Source of the DNA: VAZQ01 sp036557705
GTDB lineage: Bacteria > Pseudomonadota > Alphaproteobacteria > Rhizobiales > Xanthobacteraceae
NCBI GenBank assembly: GCA_036557705.1
Contig: DATBHB010000117.1
Coordinates: forward strand, 1-64,000
DNA length: 64,000 nucleotides
Reading direction: 5' to 3'
The stretch's first letter is position 1. Every line of letters starts with the position of its first letter. A program made the translations under genes and the position numbers. Of the stretch, positions 24,374 to 33,048 are shown piece after piece. Below the pieces are notes generated by a model. That model was not told where the DNA came from, did no database searches, and saw nothing but the letters and a program-made list of their open reading frames with translations.

Positions 24374-25765
24374 CTACAAAGACTTGACGATCTCTTCCGT
24401 CATCTTCTTGGCGTCGCCGAACAGCATCATCGTATTGTCGCGATAGAACAGCGTATTGTCGATGCCGGCGTAGCCCGAGGCCAATGAGCGCTTCAGGAAC
24501 ATCACGGTTCCGGCTTTCCAGACTTCGAGCACCGGCATCCCGAAGATCGGCGATTTGGGGTCTTCCTTGGCGGCCGGGTTGGTCACGTCATTGGCGCCGA
24601 TGACGAATGCCACGTCGGCCTGCGGAAATTCCGCGTTGATGTCTTCGAGTTCGAACACTTCGTCATAGGGAACATTGGCTTCCGCGAGCAGCACGTTCAT
24701 GTGGCCCGGCATGCGGCCCGCGACCGGATGAATGGCGTATTTGACTTCGACGCCTTCCTTCTTGAGCCGATCCGCCATCTCGCGTAGCGCATGCTGAGCC
24801 TGGGCGACCGCCATGCCGTAGCCGGGCACGATGATTACCTTGCCGGCATTCTTGAGGATGAAGGCTGCGTCCTCGGCCGAACCCTGTTTGACCGGCCGCT
24901 GTTCCTTGCCGGCAGCCGGCCCCGCCACCTCGCCGCCGAACCCGCCCAGGATCACCGAAATGAACGAGCGGTTCATGCCGCGGCACATGATGTACGAAAG
25001 AATAGCGCCCGATGAGCCGACCAGCGCTCCGGTGATGATGAGCGCGGTATTGCCCAGCGTGAAACCGATGCCGGCCGCCGCCCATCCCGAATAGGAGTTG
25101 AGCATCGAGATGACGACCGGCATGTCGGCGCCGCCGATCGGAACGATGATCAGCACGCCGAACGCGAACGACGCGAAGGCAAGGAGCCAGAATGCGAGTT
25201 GGTTCTCGCTGCGCGCAAACCAGACGATCAGCACGATGATCGCGAGCGCAAGCGCGAGGTTGATGAGGTGCCGCGCCGGCAGGATGATCGGCGCGCCGCT
25301 CATGCGCGCCGAGAGCTTCAAGAAGGCGATCACCGAGCCGGTGAAAGTCACGGCGCCAATGGCGACGCCGAGCGACATCTCGATGAGACTCGGACCATGG
25401 ATATGGCCGGGGGTGCCGATGTCGAAAGCGGTCGGAGCGTTGAGCGCCGCAGCAGCGACAAGGACGGCGGCCATGCCGACCAGCGAGTGAAAGGCGGCGA
25501 CCAATTCCGGCATTGCTGTCATCGGCACCCGGCGGGCGATTACAGTCCCGATGCTGCCGCCAGTCGTAACCCCGAGCACGACCAGAATCCACGACGTGCC
25601 TGCAGGCGGGTGCCAAGCCAGCGTGGTGGCGATCGCAATCACCATGCCGGTCATTCCGAGGAGGTTGCCGCGGCGGCTCGTCTCCGGGTTTGACAAGCCG
25701 CGCAACGCCAGGATGAACAGCACCCCGGCGAGCAGGTAGAGCAGCGCGGTGATATTCGCGTTCAT
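24374..25765 (-). CDS. pntB: NAD(P) transhydrogenase subunit beta
   Basis: A 463-residue membrane subunit of the proton-pumping transhydrogenase, which makes NADPH from NADH using proton-motive force. About nine helices in the first 260 residues; proton-channel region around HSLVGMAAVLVAAAA. The C-terminal NADP(H)-binding domain III contains IVPGYGMAVAQAQHAL, YAIHPVAGRMPGHMNVLLAE, GANDVTNPAA and GMPVLEVW. The last residues EEIVKSL are typical. It follows pntAB by 10 bases. Confidence 0.96.
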   Translation of the reverse strand: MNANITALLYLLAGVLFILALRGLSNPETSRRGNLLGMTGMVIAIATTLAWHPPAGTSWILVVLGVTTGGSIGTVIARRVPMTAMPELVAAFHSLVGMAAVLVAAAALNAPTAFDIGTPGHIHGPSLIEMSLGVAIGAVTFTGSVIAFLKLSARMSGAPIILPARHLINLALALAIIVLIVWFARSENQLAFWLLAFASFAFGVLIIVPIGGADMPVVISMLNSYSGWAAAGIGFTLGNTALIITGALVGSSGAILSYIMCRGMNRSFISVILGGFGGEVAGPAAGKEQRPVKQGSAEDAAFILKNAGKVIIVPGYGMAVAQAQHALREMADRLKKEGVEVKYAIHPVAGRMPGHMNVLLAEANVPYDEVFELEDINAEFPQADVAFVIGANDVTNPAAKEDPKSPIFGMPVLEVWKAGTVMFLKRSLASGYAGIDNTLFYRDNTMMLFGDAKKMTEEIVKSL

Positions 25766-25775
25766 CGATGCGCGC

Positions 25776-26192
25776 TCATTTCTTTTTGCGGTACATGCCG
25801 AGCATGCGCTGGGTGACGAGAAAACCGCCGAATATGTTCACGGAAGCGAAGACGAGGGCGATGAAGCCGAAGATGCGCGCCAGGATCGAACCCGAATCGT
25901 TCGCCACAAGCACCACGCCGACCGCAAGCAGCGCCCCCACCACGATCACCGAGGAGATCGCATTGGTCACCGACATCAGCGGTGTATGCAGCGCCGGGGT
26001 CACCGACCACACCACGTAGTAACCGACGAAGATCGCCAGAACGAAAATCGATAACCGAAACACGAACGGGTCGATCGCGCCGCCGGTCACGGCTTGCGCG
26101 GCGCCGCCGCCCGCGACGGCGATGATGTCGAGCTGGGCCAGGACAAGGTCTGTGGTTCCCCTCAACAATCCAGGCGGTGGGACGATCAGCAT
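25776..26192 (-). CDS. pntAB: NAD(P) transhydrogenase subunit alpha part 2
   Basis: A 138-residue membrane domain II part of the alpha subunit. The second half has three or four helices (FRLSIFVLAIFVGYYVVWSV, TPALHTPLMSVTNAISSVIV, IFGGFLVTQRMLGMYRKKK). The sequence TPALHTPLMSVTNAISS is the family signature. An Ala/Gly-rich N-terminal linker replaces the fused alpha subunit of enterics. ATG 26192. A family A repeat lies between it and pntAA. Confidence 0.93.
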   Translation of the reverse strand: MLIVPPPGLLRGTTDLVLAQLDIIAVAGGGAAQAVTGGAIDPFVFRLSIFVLAIFVGYYVVWSVTPALHTPLMSVTNAISSVIVVGALLAVGVVLVANDSGSILARIFGFIALVFASVNIFGGFLVTQRMLGMYRKKK

Positions 26193-26229
26193 GCGGGTCT
26201 CCTAATCTTACCGCGTCAGAAGAAGTTCA

Positions 26230-26309
26230 GTAGGGTGGGCAAAGGCGCGGTCCACACGCACGAACCGCGCAACCCGACGAAAAGAGCGCCGTGCCTTTGC
26301 CCACCCTAC
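26230..26309. repeat. Interspersed repeat family A, short copy 3, inside the pnt operon
   Basis: An 80-base copy: GTAGGGTGGGCAAAGGCGCG to CTTTGCCCACCCTAC. It sits between pntAA and pntAB, which otherwise form one operon, so the transcript must carry this hairpin. Confidence 0.85.
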
Positions 26310-26339
26310 AAATTCGTGACGCCGTAACACCAACCGCCC

Positions 26340-27488
26340 CTATCCAGCCGCCGTTGCGGCGGCGGTCTTGGGGGCGAAACTTGCGTTGACCACTTCGCCG
26401 CCGCGGGTGAGCGCAGTCGCCTTGACGATCTCGTCATCCCAGTTGATCGCAACGGTCTTGGCGTTTCTGTCCACCAGGATTTCGAGAAAGGCAAAGAGGT
26501 TCCTCGCATAGAGGCTCGACGCTGAGGCGGCGATGCGGCCGGCCACATTGAGATACCCAACGATCTTGACCCCGCCTGCATCCACGACTTCGCCGGGCTT
26601 CACACCTTCGCAGTTGCCGCCGCGTTCGACCGCAAGATCGACGATCACGGAGCCGGGTCGCATCGAGGCGACCATATCCTTGGAGATGAGCCGTGGCGCC
26701 GGACGGCCGGGAATCAGCGCCGTGGTAATGACAATGTCCTGTTTCTTGATGTGCTCGGCGACCAGCGCCGCCTGTTTGGCCTGGTATTCCTTGGACATTT
26801 CCTTGGCGTAACCGCCGGCGGTCTCCGCCTGCTTGAACTCCTCGTCTTCTACCGCGATGAATTTTGCTCCCAGGCTCTCGACCTGCTCCTTGGTGGCTGG
26901 CCGCACGTCGGTCGCGGTGACGATCGCGCCCAGCCGGCGCGCGGTCGCGATCGCCTGCAGGCCGGCGACCCCGACACCCATGATGAATACTTTCGCGGCC
27001 GGGATCGTGCCGGCCGCCGTCATCATCATCGGCAGTGCCCGGCCGTATTCGGCGGCGGCATCGATGACCGCGCGATAGCCGGCGAGGTTGGCCTGGCTGG
27101 AGAGCACATCCATGACCTGGGCGCGGGTGATGCGCGGCATCAGCTCCATGGCGAAGGCCGTGAGGCCCGCATCGGCTAGGGTCTTGATCGCCGTCTCGTT
27201 CCCGTACGGGTCCATGATGGCGATGACGATCGCGTCTTTCTTGTAATTCGCAAGTTCCAGCACCCCGGGCCGCCGGACTTTGAGGACGATATCCGCGTCG
27301 GCCAACGCACCGTTGGTGACGACTGCGCCGGCAGCGACGTAATCGCTGTCCGGGATCCCGCAACGCATCCCGGCGCCGGGCTCGATCGCAACCTCGGCGC
27401 CAAGTCCCTTCATCTTCTTGACCGTGTCCGGCGTTGCCGCGACCCGGCCTTCAGCGGGGTCTAATTCACGCGCAACTGCAATGCGCAT
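26340..27488 (-). CDS. pntAA: NAD(P) transhydrogenase subunit alpha part 1
   Basis: A 382-residue soluble NAD(H)-binding subunit related to alanine dehydrogenase. Motifs: RVAATPDTVKKMKGLGAEV, VFIMGVGVAGLQAIATARRL (Rossmann fold), and SMRPGSVIVDLAVERGGNCE (conserved near the end). ATG 27488 (MRIAVARELDPAEGRVAATP). First of the pnt genes, just downstream of a cytochrome oxidase subunit gene (50-base gap), a usual order in Bradyrhizobium relatives. Confidence 0.95.
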   Translation of the reverse strand: MRIAVARELDPAEGRVAATPDTVKKMKGLGAEVAIEPGAGMRCGIPDSDYVAAGAVVTNGALADADIVLKVRRPGVLELANYKKDAIVIAIMDPYGNETAIKTLADAGLTAFAMELMPRITRAQVMDVLSSQANLAGYRAVIDAAAEYGRALPMMMTAAGTIPAAKVFIMGVGVAGLQAIATARRLGAIVTATDVRPATKEQVESLGAKFIAVEDEEFKQAETAGGYAKEMSKEYQAKQAALVAEHIKKQDIVITTALIPGRPAPRLISKDMVASMRPGSVIVDLAVERGGNCEGVKPGEVVDAGGVKIVGYLNVAGRIAASASSLYARNLFAFLEILVDRNAKTVAINWDDEIVKATALTRGGEVVNASFAPKTAAATAAG

Positions 27489-27538
27489 TACCCCGTCTCC
27501 TTATGCTGGGTGCTACGAGGTTGATAGTGTCGGGCCGG

Positions 27539-27832
27539 TCAACTGGCGGCTGAGAGACCGAGCGCGAGCAATGAGACGATGACCATGACGGCGCTCGGCA
27601 TCCGCGCTCCGGTCGCAAAGCCATGCACCCCGATGATCGCCGCAAAAACCAGAATGGCGAAGGACACCAGCCAATGGCCGGTCGTGCCCCCGATCGCCAG
27701 CGCGATCACCACACTGCTGAGGAAGAGCGTGGCGACATAGGCCAGTTGAACGAACATCTGGTACGTCGCCTGGTGCTGAGCCATATCGTTGCCGGTTGCG
27801 GTCGCATATTCGACCGGGCCGTGGTCCGCCAT
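27539..27832 (-). CDS. aa3-type cytochrome c oxidase subunit IV
   Basis: A 97-residue protein. A conserved soluble N-terminus (MADHGPVEYATATGNDMAQH, then QATYQMFVQL) leads into three hydrophobic segments. This is the bacterial aa3 oxidase subunit IV family, whose usual members are shorter with one helix; here the protein has two extra helices after VVIALAIGGTTGHWLVSFAI, so the call is to the N-terminal family. Inner membrane; often co-located with pnt genes. Confidence 0.7.
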   Translation of the reverse strand: MADHGPVEYATATGNDMAQHQATYQMFVQLAYVATLFLSSVVIALAIGGTTGHWLVSFAILVFAAIIGVHGFATGARMPSAVMVIVSLLALGLSAAS

Positions 27833-27908
27833 ACATGCCTCCAAACTGCGCTTGAGCCCGCAGGCGGGGATTAGCCCAATCGTGTCGCCAGGGCAACGCT
27901 CGATCGTC

Positions 27909-27936
27909 GTAGGGCGGGTTAGCAAGCCCGCCCTAC
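27909..27936. repeat. Short palindromic repeat related to family A
   Basis: GTAGGGCGGG, TTAGCAAG, CCCGCCCTAC: a 28-base palindrome resembling the ends of family A joined without a core. It provides the TAG stop codon (27935-27933) of the ABC1 kinase gene on the minus strand. Confidence 0.75.
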
Positions 27937-29285
27937 GCGAGCCCCGCCGCGCTCAGCGCGGCGCGCTGCCGCCGGCCGACAGCCGAAATCGAAAAATCCT
28001 CAATCGCTTCGTTGAACAGGCGGTGGAAATTGAGCTCCGCGCGAAGATGCAGGAAAACGCCGCCGAGCCCGACGGCGGCGCGATCCATGAATACGAATTC
28101 GCGCGGGACTCGCACCGGCCCCTTCTGCTTGAGCGCCCGGTGCACTTCAAACGCCTGACGGCGGCCGTATTCGGCCGGCTTGACTCCATCGGCGAGGCTC
28201 CTGACCCGATCTTCGAGCAGCGGTCCATAGATGAAGCGTGCCCAGATGTTGAGGATGTCGATGAGTTCGCGGTCGAGCCGCTTGAACCCCCAGGTTTCAT
28301 AGGCGTGCACGACAAGGGCGGGATCGTTGCGCCGCAGTCCGTTGTAGAGGTCGACCACCCCGCCGACAAACTTGGGCGGAAAAATGCGGATGCAGCCGTA
28401 GTCCAGGAGATTGATGCCGGCGGGCGCGCCGTCGTGCTCGAAGACCGAATAATTGCCGAGATGCGGATCACCGTGGATCACGCCGAAGCGGCTGAACGGA
28501 AACCACCAGGCCGTGAACATGGCGGTTGCGAGGCGGTTGCGGATCGTAAGCAAATCCTCCTTATGAGTAAGGAGCGGTCGGCCGTCGAGCCAATCCAAGG
28601 TCAGCAGGCGGCCGGTCGAAAGCTCGGGCCAGGGCTGCGGCACCCGGATCAGCTCAGTCTCGGCAAGCATTCTGCGGTAGAGGGCGACGTGCTTGGCTTC
28701 GCGCCGGTAGTCGAGTTCCTCGCGGATCCGGGCGCCGATCTCCTTGGCGATCTCGGTGGTGTCGATTGCCGGGTCCATGCGGCGGTGGATCGCAAAAATC
28801 ACTCCAAGCTGGCGCAGGTCCGCTTCGACGGCCGACTGCATATCGGGATATTGCAGTTTGCAGGCGAGGTCCGCACCGTCATGCGCGCGGGCTCGGTGCA
28901 CCTGGCCAAGCGAGGCCGCCGCGGCCGGATGGTGCTCGAAAGCCGCAAATTTCTTCTGCCAGTCCGGGCCAAGCTCCGCCGTCATCCGCCGCTTGACGAA
29001 AGCCCAGCCCATCGGCGGCGCGTCGCTTTGGAGCTTGATGAGTTCAGCGGCATATTCGGGCGGCAGTGCGTCCGGAATGGTGGCCAGCAGCTGGGCTGCC
29101 TTCATGATCGGCCCTTTGAGCCCGCCCAGCGCCGCCGCCAATTCGATCGCATTCCTGCCGCGGTCGAGCGCAAGACCGAGGAAACGCGCGCCGGCATAGC
29201 GTGCAGCAATCCCGCTCATATTGGCCCCGACCCGTGCATAGCGTGCAGCACGGGCCGAAAAGCGATTCCTTTCCTGGTCGTTCAT
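27933..29285 (-). CDS. ABC1/UbiB family atypical kinase
   Basis: About 450 residues. Family motifs are clear: the KxGQ-like motif as KAAQLLATIPDALPPEY, the Ala-rich loop in AAAASLGQVHRARAHDG, the lysine in DLACKLQYPDM, and the catalytic HGDPHLGNYSVF with metal-binding LLDYGCIRIFP. The family supports ubiquinone synthesis or lipid functions; this shorter branch lacks the C-terminal membrane helices of UbiB, so it is an ABC1 paralogue and not UbiB itself. ATG 29285 chosen; an ATG eight codons upstream is possible. Convergent genes and a short palindrome close its 3' end. Confidence 0.85.
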   Translation of the reverse strand: MNDQERNRFSARAARYARVGANMSGIAARYAGARFLGLALDRGRNAIELAAALGGLKGPIMKAAQLLATIPDALPPEYAAELIKLQSDAPPMGWAFVKRRMTAELGPDWQKKFAAFEHHPAAAASLGQVHRARAHDGADLACKLQYPDMQSAVEADLRQLGVIFAIHRRMDPAIDTTEIAKEIGARIREELDYRREAKHVALYRRMLAETELIRVPQPWPELSTGRLLTLDWLDGRPLLTHKEDLLTIRNRLATAMFTAWWFPFSRFGVIHGDPHLGNYSVFEHDGAPAGINLLDYGCIRIFPPKFVGGVVDLYNGLRRNDPALVVHAYETWGFKRLDRELIDILNIWARFIYGPLLEDRVRSLADGVKPAEYGRRQAFEVHRALKQKGPVRVPREFVFMDRAAVGLGGVFLHLRAELNFHRLFNEAIEDFSISAVGRRQRAALSAAGLA

Positions 29286-29490
29286 GCCGGCACCACTCGC
29301 GCGCGCCATCAGGAGCGCGCGGATCGCCAATGTTTTAGTGGGCGCGTGCTCGTGCTGCCAGAGCGGCGCACATGCACGCAGACGCGTGTAGTTGGGCGTC
29401 CGCGACACAACGCCTATGGGGCAACGGAAATGCCCTTTTTCTCCCCTCGCCCGGGCGCCATCGTGTTAGGAATGCCACGTCACCAGCTCC

Positions 29491-29623
29491 GTAGGGTGGG
29501 CAAAGGCGAACGCGCTTTAGGCGCGTGCGCCGTGCCCACGCGGATGTGTGCGCGTGGGCACGGCGCTCTGTTCGACGTATGGCGAGGCTCGTGCGTGTGG
29601 ACCGCGGCCTTTGCCCACTCTAC
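29491..29623. repeat. Interspersed repeat family A, copy 4
   Basis: GTAGGGTGGGCAAAGGCGAA at the left, GGCCTTTGCCCACTCTAC at the right, with the same core phrases as copies 1 and 2 (GTGCCCACGCGGATGTGTGC). It lies in the 360-base gap between divergent genes, right before the permease start. Confidence 0.85.
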
Positions 29624-29646
29624 GAGCTTTTCGCGGGAGCTAAGCG

Positions 29647-30378
29647 ATGCGGTTCATAGGTACGCTTTTTCAGGCCATTATCGGGCTTGCGGTTCTCGGA
29701 TTGGCATGGTGGGGGGCCGTCAACCTGGCAGGAGTAGTTTCGAGCGCATTTCCCGGACCGATCGAAGTCGGGAACAAGGCGCTCGAACTGCTGGGAGCGG
29801 ACGCCTTTCAACAGCACGCCTGGGCGAGCCTCGGCGTCGTTCTCTACGCGCTCCTTCCCGGTCTTGCAGTCGGAATCCTGCTGGGTGCGGCGGCCGGCGG
29901 CTCGACGGGGGCGCGGTGGCTGTTCGGACCTTTCGTGATTGTCGTTGCCGCAGCGCCGCTGGTCGCAATCTACCCGCTGCTGATCATGTGGTTCGGCGCC
30001 GGGATCACGCCGAAGATCGTTTTCGTCTTCCTGGTCACGGCGTCTGCGGTCGCAAACACAATCATGGCGCGATGGCCAAGCTATTCGGATCTCAAAATCG
30101 TCGAGCCCGAAGGTCCCGCCCCGGTGGAGTGGCCGCCGCGCAGGCCGGGCCGCATCTGTGCCGTCATGGGCGGGCTGCGCCTGGGCGTGGTGCTGGGCGT
30201 TGCTGCCCTCGTAATCTCGGAATTGGTAGGATCGAACGCCGGGCTCGGCTATTTCGTGGAGTTGTCAGGCTCGCTGTTCAACGCCGCCGAGGCCATGGCG
30301 GCAGCGCTCGTGATTCTCCTTCCCACGATCGGGATCGCCGTCTTCCTTCAGGCTATCGAGGAGCAGCTCGCGGGGTAA
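29647..30378 (+). CDS. ABC transporter permease-like protein (NitT/TauT type), orphan
   Basis: A 243-residue inner-membrane protein with about six helices. It resembles the permeases of nitrate/sulfonate/taurine importers, for example PLVAIYPLLIMWFGAGITPK, then IVFVFLVTASAVANTIMA and LGVAALVISELVGSNAGLGY. The cytoplasmic loop that normally carries the EAA motif reads PAPVEWPPRRPGRICAVMGG and is divergent, so coupling to an ATPase is doubtful. No ATPase gene is in the window. It is convergent with the sulfatase gene whose neighbours include substrate-binding-like proteins. Confidence 0.65.
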   Translation: MRFIGTLFQAIIGLAVLGLAWWGAVNLAGVVSSAFPGPIEVGNKALELLGADAFQQHAWASLGVVLYALLPGLAVGILLGAAAGGSTGARWLFGPFVIVVAAAPLVAIYPLLIMWFGAGITPKIVFVFLVTASAVANTIMARWPSYSDLKIVEPEGPAPVEWPPRRPGRICAVMGGLRLGVVLGVAALVISELVGSNAGLGYFVELSGSLFNAAEAMAAALVILLPTIGIAVFLQAIEEQLAG

Positions 30379-30394
30379 TCAGCATAAACAGCTT

Positions 30395-31999
30395 TCAGGC
30401 CCTTCCTATTGGGAGCGGGCTCCTGTCGGCAAGCTCCATCTGCCGATAGGCGAGCTTCTCCATCAGTTCGGCGCGCACCGCGTGGTGGCCCGCGTCATCG
30501 AACAGATTGTCCATTTCGTGCGGATCATTCTCGAGGTCGTAAAGCTCGCCGTAGGGATCGCCTTGCGCAATCGTCATCCGCCAGCGGCGGGTCACCAGCG
30601 AACGCAGCCGCGCGCCTGAAGGGAGCCCGAAGACGGCGCGCTGCTGATCATCCTCGATCACCATCGAGTCGCGCGCGAGGGTGCTGGCGCTCCCGTCCGT
30701 CAGCGGCAAAAGACTCAAGCCCTGGATCCCGTTATACGGCTCGACCCGCACGCGATCGAGAATGGTCCCGGCGACGTCAAGCGTACCGGCGAGCGCGTCG
30801 CACTCGCGCGCCGCGCGCTCTCCCGGTTCGGCCCAGATGAACGGCACGTGGGTGATGCCTTCGTAATGCGCCGGGCCTTTGAGCAGCAGTCCATGGTCGC
30901 CCAGGAAGTCGCCGTGGTCGGACGTGAATATCACGATGGTGTCGTCGGCAAGCCGCAAGGCGGCAAGTTGCGCCAGCACGCGGCCGACCGCGTCATCGAT
31001 CATGGCAATCATCCCGCAGGATAGAGCCATCGCTTCGCGAGCCTCGCGCTCGTTGACCGAGAAAGCGGCTTGGCCGTTGAGATCCGACTTGCCGCTCTCG
31101 CGCTGCGCCAAAGCCCATGCGACCGGCCGCGCCGAAGCGCGGTTGCCGACATCAAAGCTCGGCGGCAGCGGCATGTCTTTGGGGTCGTACATCGACCAGT
31201 AGCGGCCGGGCGGCGTAAAGGGATGGTGCGGATCGGGGAACGATGTCATCAGGAAGAATGGTTTGCCGCGATCGCCTTTCGCGTAACGATCGAGCCACTC
31301 GCAGCTCTTCTCAGCAATATACGCGGTCGGATAAAGCGCCTCCGGGATCGGCGTGCGCCAGGCCTGCGGGCAAACGTAATCGTGCGGCAGTTGATTGCTG
31401 CGGTCGCGCAGAACGTCGGCATCGGGGCGCTTCGCCTTGAGCCAGACGTAATAATGGCCGCCGACCTCGTCGCCGTGGCCGGTGCAGAGGTCCACGTACT
31501 CGAACCCATAGAACGGAAGCCGCATAGAAAAATCATGTCCCGCTTCCCAGCGCCTCGGATGCTCCTGATCGTAAGGACCGTCACCTGGGATCGGTTTCTT
31601 CGCCTCAGCGAAATCCGCACCGAGCGTCAAGTCGCCGGGCCGCGGCGACGCGCGCTTGAGGATCGGCGGATGCGGGCCGAAATTCTGCAGGTGGCTCTTG
31701 CCGACCAGCGACGTCGCATAGCCGGCCGCGCGCAACGCATCGACAAAAGTGTTGGAGAAGAGCGACAGCGGCGAGCCGTTGCTGCGCACGCCGTGCACAG
31801 ACGGCATCCGTCCGGTCATCAAGGTTGCCCGGTTCGGCATGCACACGGGCGTTGCTACATAAAACCGCGTGAAGCGCACGCCGCGTGCCGCAATCGAATC
31901 GATATGCGGCGTCTTGAGCACTGGATGGCCGGCGCAGCCGAGATAGTCGGCGCGCTGTTGATCGGTGATGAAGAAGAGAATGTTCGGCCGCTTTGCCAT
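30395..31999 (-). CDS. Sulfatase family hydrolase
   Basis: A 534-residue alkaline-phosphatase-fold sulfuric ester hydrolase. The N-terminal metal site is NILFFITDQQRADYLG (D13). The formylglycine motif C-x-P-x-R is CMPNRATLMTG with Cys53, so the active residue would be made from cysteine by a formylglycine-generating enzyme. A second metal motif is IVIFTSDHGDFLGDHG. There is no signal peptide, hence probably cytosolic. The start ATG 31999 overlaps the stop of the upstream gene (TGATG), showing coupling with the binding-protein-like gene. Substrate unknown: an aryl sulfate, choline sulfate or a phosphonate ester are all possible. Confidence 0.88.
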   Translation of the reverse strand: MAKRPNILFFITDQQRADYLGCAGHPVLKTPHIDSIAARGVRFTRFYVATPVCMPNRATLMTGRMPSVHGVRSNGSPLSLFSNTFVDALRAAGYATSLVGKSHLQNFGPHPPILKRASPRPGDLTLGADFAEAKKPIPGDGPYDQEHPRRWEAGHDFSMRLPFYGFEYVDLCTGHGDEVGGHYYVWLKAKRPDADVLRDRSNQLPHDYVCPQAWRTPIPEALYPTAYIAEKSCEWLDRYAKGDRGKPFFLMTSFPDPHHPFTPPGRYWSMYDPKDMPLPPSFDVGNRASARPVAWALAQRESGKSDLNGQAAFSVNEREAREAMALSCGMIAMIDDAVGRVLAQLAALRLADDTIVIFTSDHGDFLGDHGLLLKGPAHYEGITHVPFIWAEPGERAARECDALAGTLDVAGTILDRVRVEPYNGIQGLSLLPLTDGSASTLARDSMVIEDDQQRAVFGLPSGARLRSLVTRRWRMTIAQGDPYGELYDLENDPHEMDNLFDDAGHHAVRAELMEKLAYRQMELADRSPLPIGRA

Positions 32000-32895
32000 C
32001 AAACCGAAAGCGCGCGGATCGTATCGTCGAACAGCTCGTCGACGGAAAAGCGGCGCGGGATCACGCCCTGGGCGAATGTGTAGCCGATGATCGCGTCGAG
32101 CGCGAGCCGGTTCTTCTCGATTCCATAGCGCAGCGGATCGTGCACCGGGTCCTTGTCGGGCAATCCTCCGGCGAGCTTGCTCTCGTGCAACAGACGAAAG
32201 ATTTCCTTGACTACGTCGGGCCGCGAGCGCGCGATCGATTGGCGCACCACGACCATGTGATTGATCGGAATGCCGCCGTGGCGCTCGGCCCATTTCTGCG
32301 CCGCCGCTTCCGGATTCGGGATCAGATGCTTGAGACGCGGATCGGGCAGGTGATCGCCGACGATTGCGGCCGCAACCTCGCCGTCGAGCAGCATCTGCGG
32401 CATGGTCTTGCCTTCCGGCGCGCGCTCCACATAGGGCGGATCGTGAAATTCGGCGACGTGAGGATCCTCGAATGTGATCCAATGCACCTTCTTCGGGTCG
32501 ACGCCGTATTCTTCCTGGAGAATGCCGCGCACCCACACGCCAGTCGTCACCGTATAGGCCCGCACCGCCACGCGCTTGCCCTCGAGATCGCCCGGCTTGA
32601 GTTCGCCGCGTTCGGGACTGTAAGCGATCGTGTGGTGCTGGCCGCGCCCCACCACTACGGCGGGAATGAGGGTGTACGGCTTGTTGAACGCCTTGGCTTG
32701 CAGAAACGTGACGATCGCAAGCTCGCTCACATCGAATTTGGCCTCGCGCACAACAGACTTGAAAAAATTGTTCGCGACTTTGACCTCGGCGAAGTCGAAT
32801 TCGATGAGGTCGGATTTCAATTGTTTGTTCTTCAGCGCGCTGGTGGCGGGATAGGTCCCGAACATCGCGCTTAATCTCATTTTCTCCGCAGCCAT
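31999..32895 (-). CDS. Periplasmic-binding-fold / 4,5-dihydroxyphthalate decarboxylase-like protein
   Basis: About 298 residues, type-2 periplasmic binding fold without a signal peptide. The order of motifs (REAKFDVSELAIVTFLQAKA, DLEGKRVAVRAYTVTTGVWV, RGILQEEYGVDPKKVHWITF) is that of proteins annotated 4,5-dihydroxyphthalate decarboxylase or ABC substrate-binding. Lack of export suggests a cytosolic enzyme or sensor more than a transport receptor. ATG 32895 follows AGGAGT. It is coupled by TGATG overlap to the sulfatase, and paralogous to the gene at 34048-35028. Confidence 0.7.
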   Translation of the reverse strand: MAAEKMRLSAMFGTYPATSALKNKQLKSDLIEFDFAEVKVANNFFKSVVREAKFDVSELAIVTFLQAKAFNKPYTLIPAVVVGRGQHHTIAYSPERGELKPGDLEGKRVAVRAYTVTTGVWVRGILQEEYGVDPKKVHWITFEDPHVAEFHDPPYVERAPEGKTMPQMLLDGEVAAAIVGDHLPDPRLKHLIPNPEAAAQKWAERHGGIPINHMVVVRQSIARSRPDVVKEIFRLLHESKLAGGLPDKDPVHDPLRYGIEKNRLALDAIIGYTFAQGVIPRRFSVDELFDDTIRALSV

Positions 32896-32918
32896 GCGAG
32901 GCACTCCTGAAGTGGCTC

Positions 32919-33043
32919 CGTCATCCTGAGGCGCGAGCACGCAATCGCTTGATTGCGTGCGAGCCTCGAAGGATGACGCCACCAGCCGTCGCCCTTCGAG
33001 GCTCGCCCGGCCGCAGAGGCCGGGCGAGCGCCTCAGGATGACG
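32919..33043. repeat. Interspersed repeat family C, copy 1
   Basis: It begins CGTCATCCTGAGGCGCGAGC and includes CGAGCCTCGAAGGATGACG, then an inverted stretch ending GCGCCTCAGGATGACG. Nested inverted pieces include GCACGCAATCGCTTGATTGC. It lies between two genes of the same block. Confidence 0.8.
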
Positions 33044-33048
33044 CTCTC

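Noticed and set aside
27789..30449. 886-codon open frame on the plus strand
   Set aside because: It covers the antisense of the ABC1 kinase, a repeat and the permease in another frame. It has no family motif; the permease in the other frame is clearly real.
32000..32536. N-terminal extension of the sulfatase frame
   Set aside because: The upstream part reads as Arg/Pro-rich junk over the neighbouring binding-protein gene; ATG 31999 begins the conserved N-terminal metal motif.
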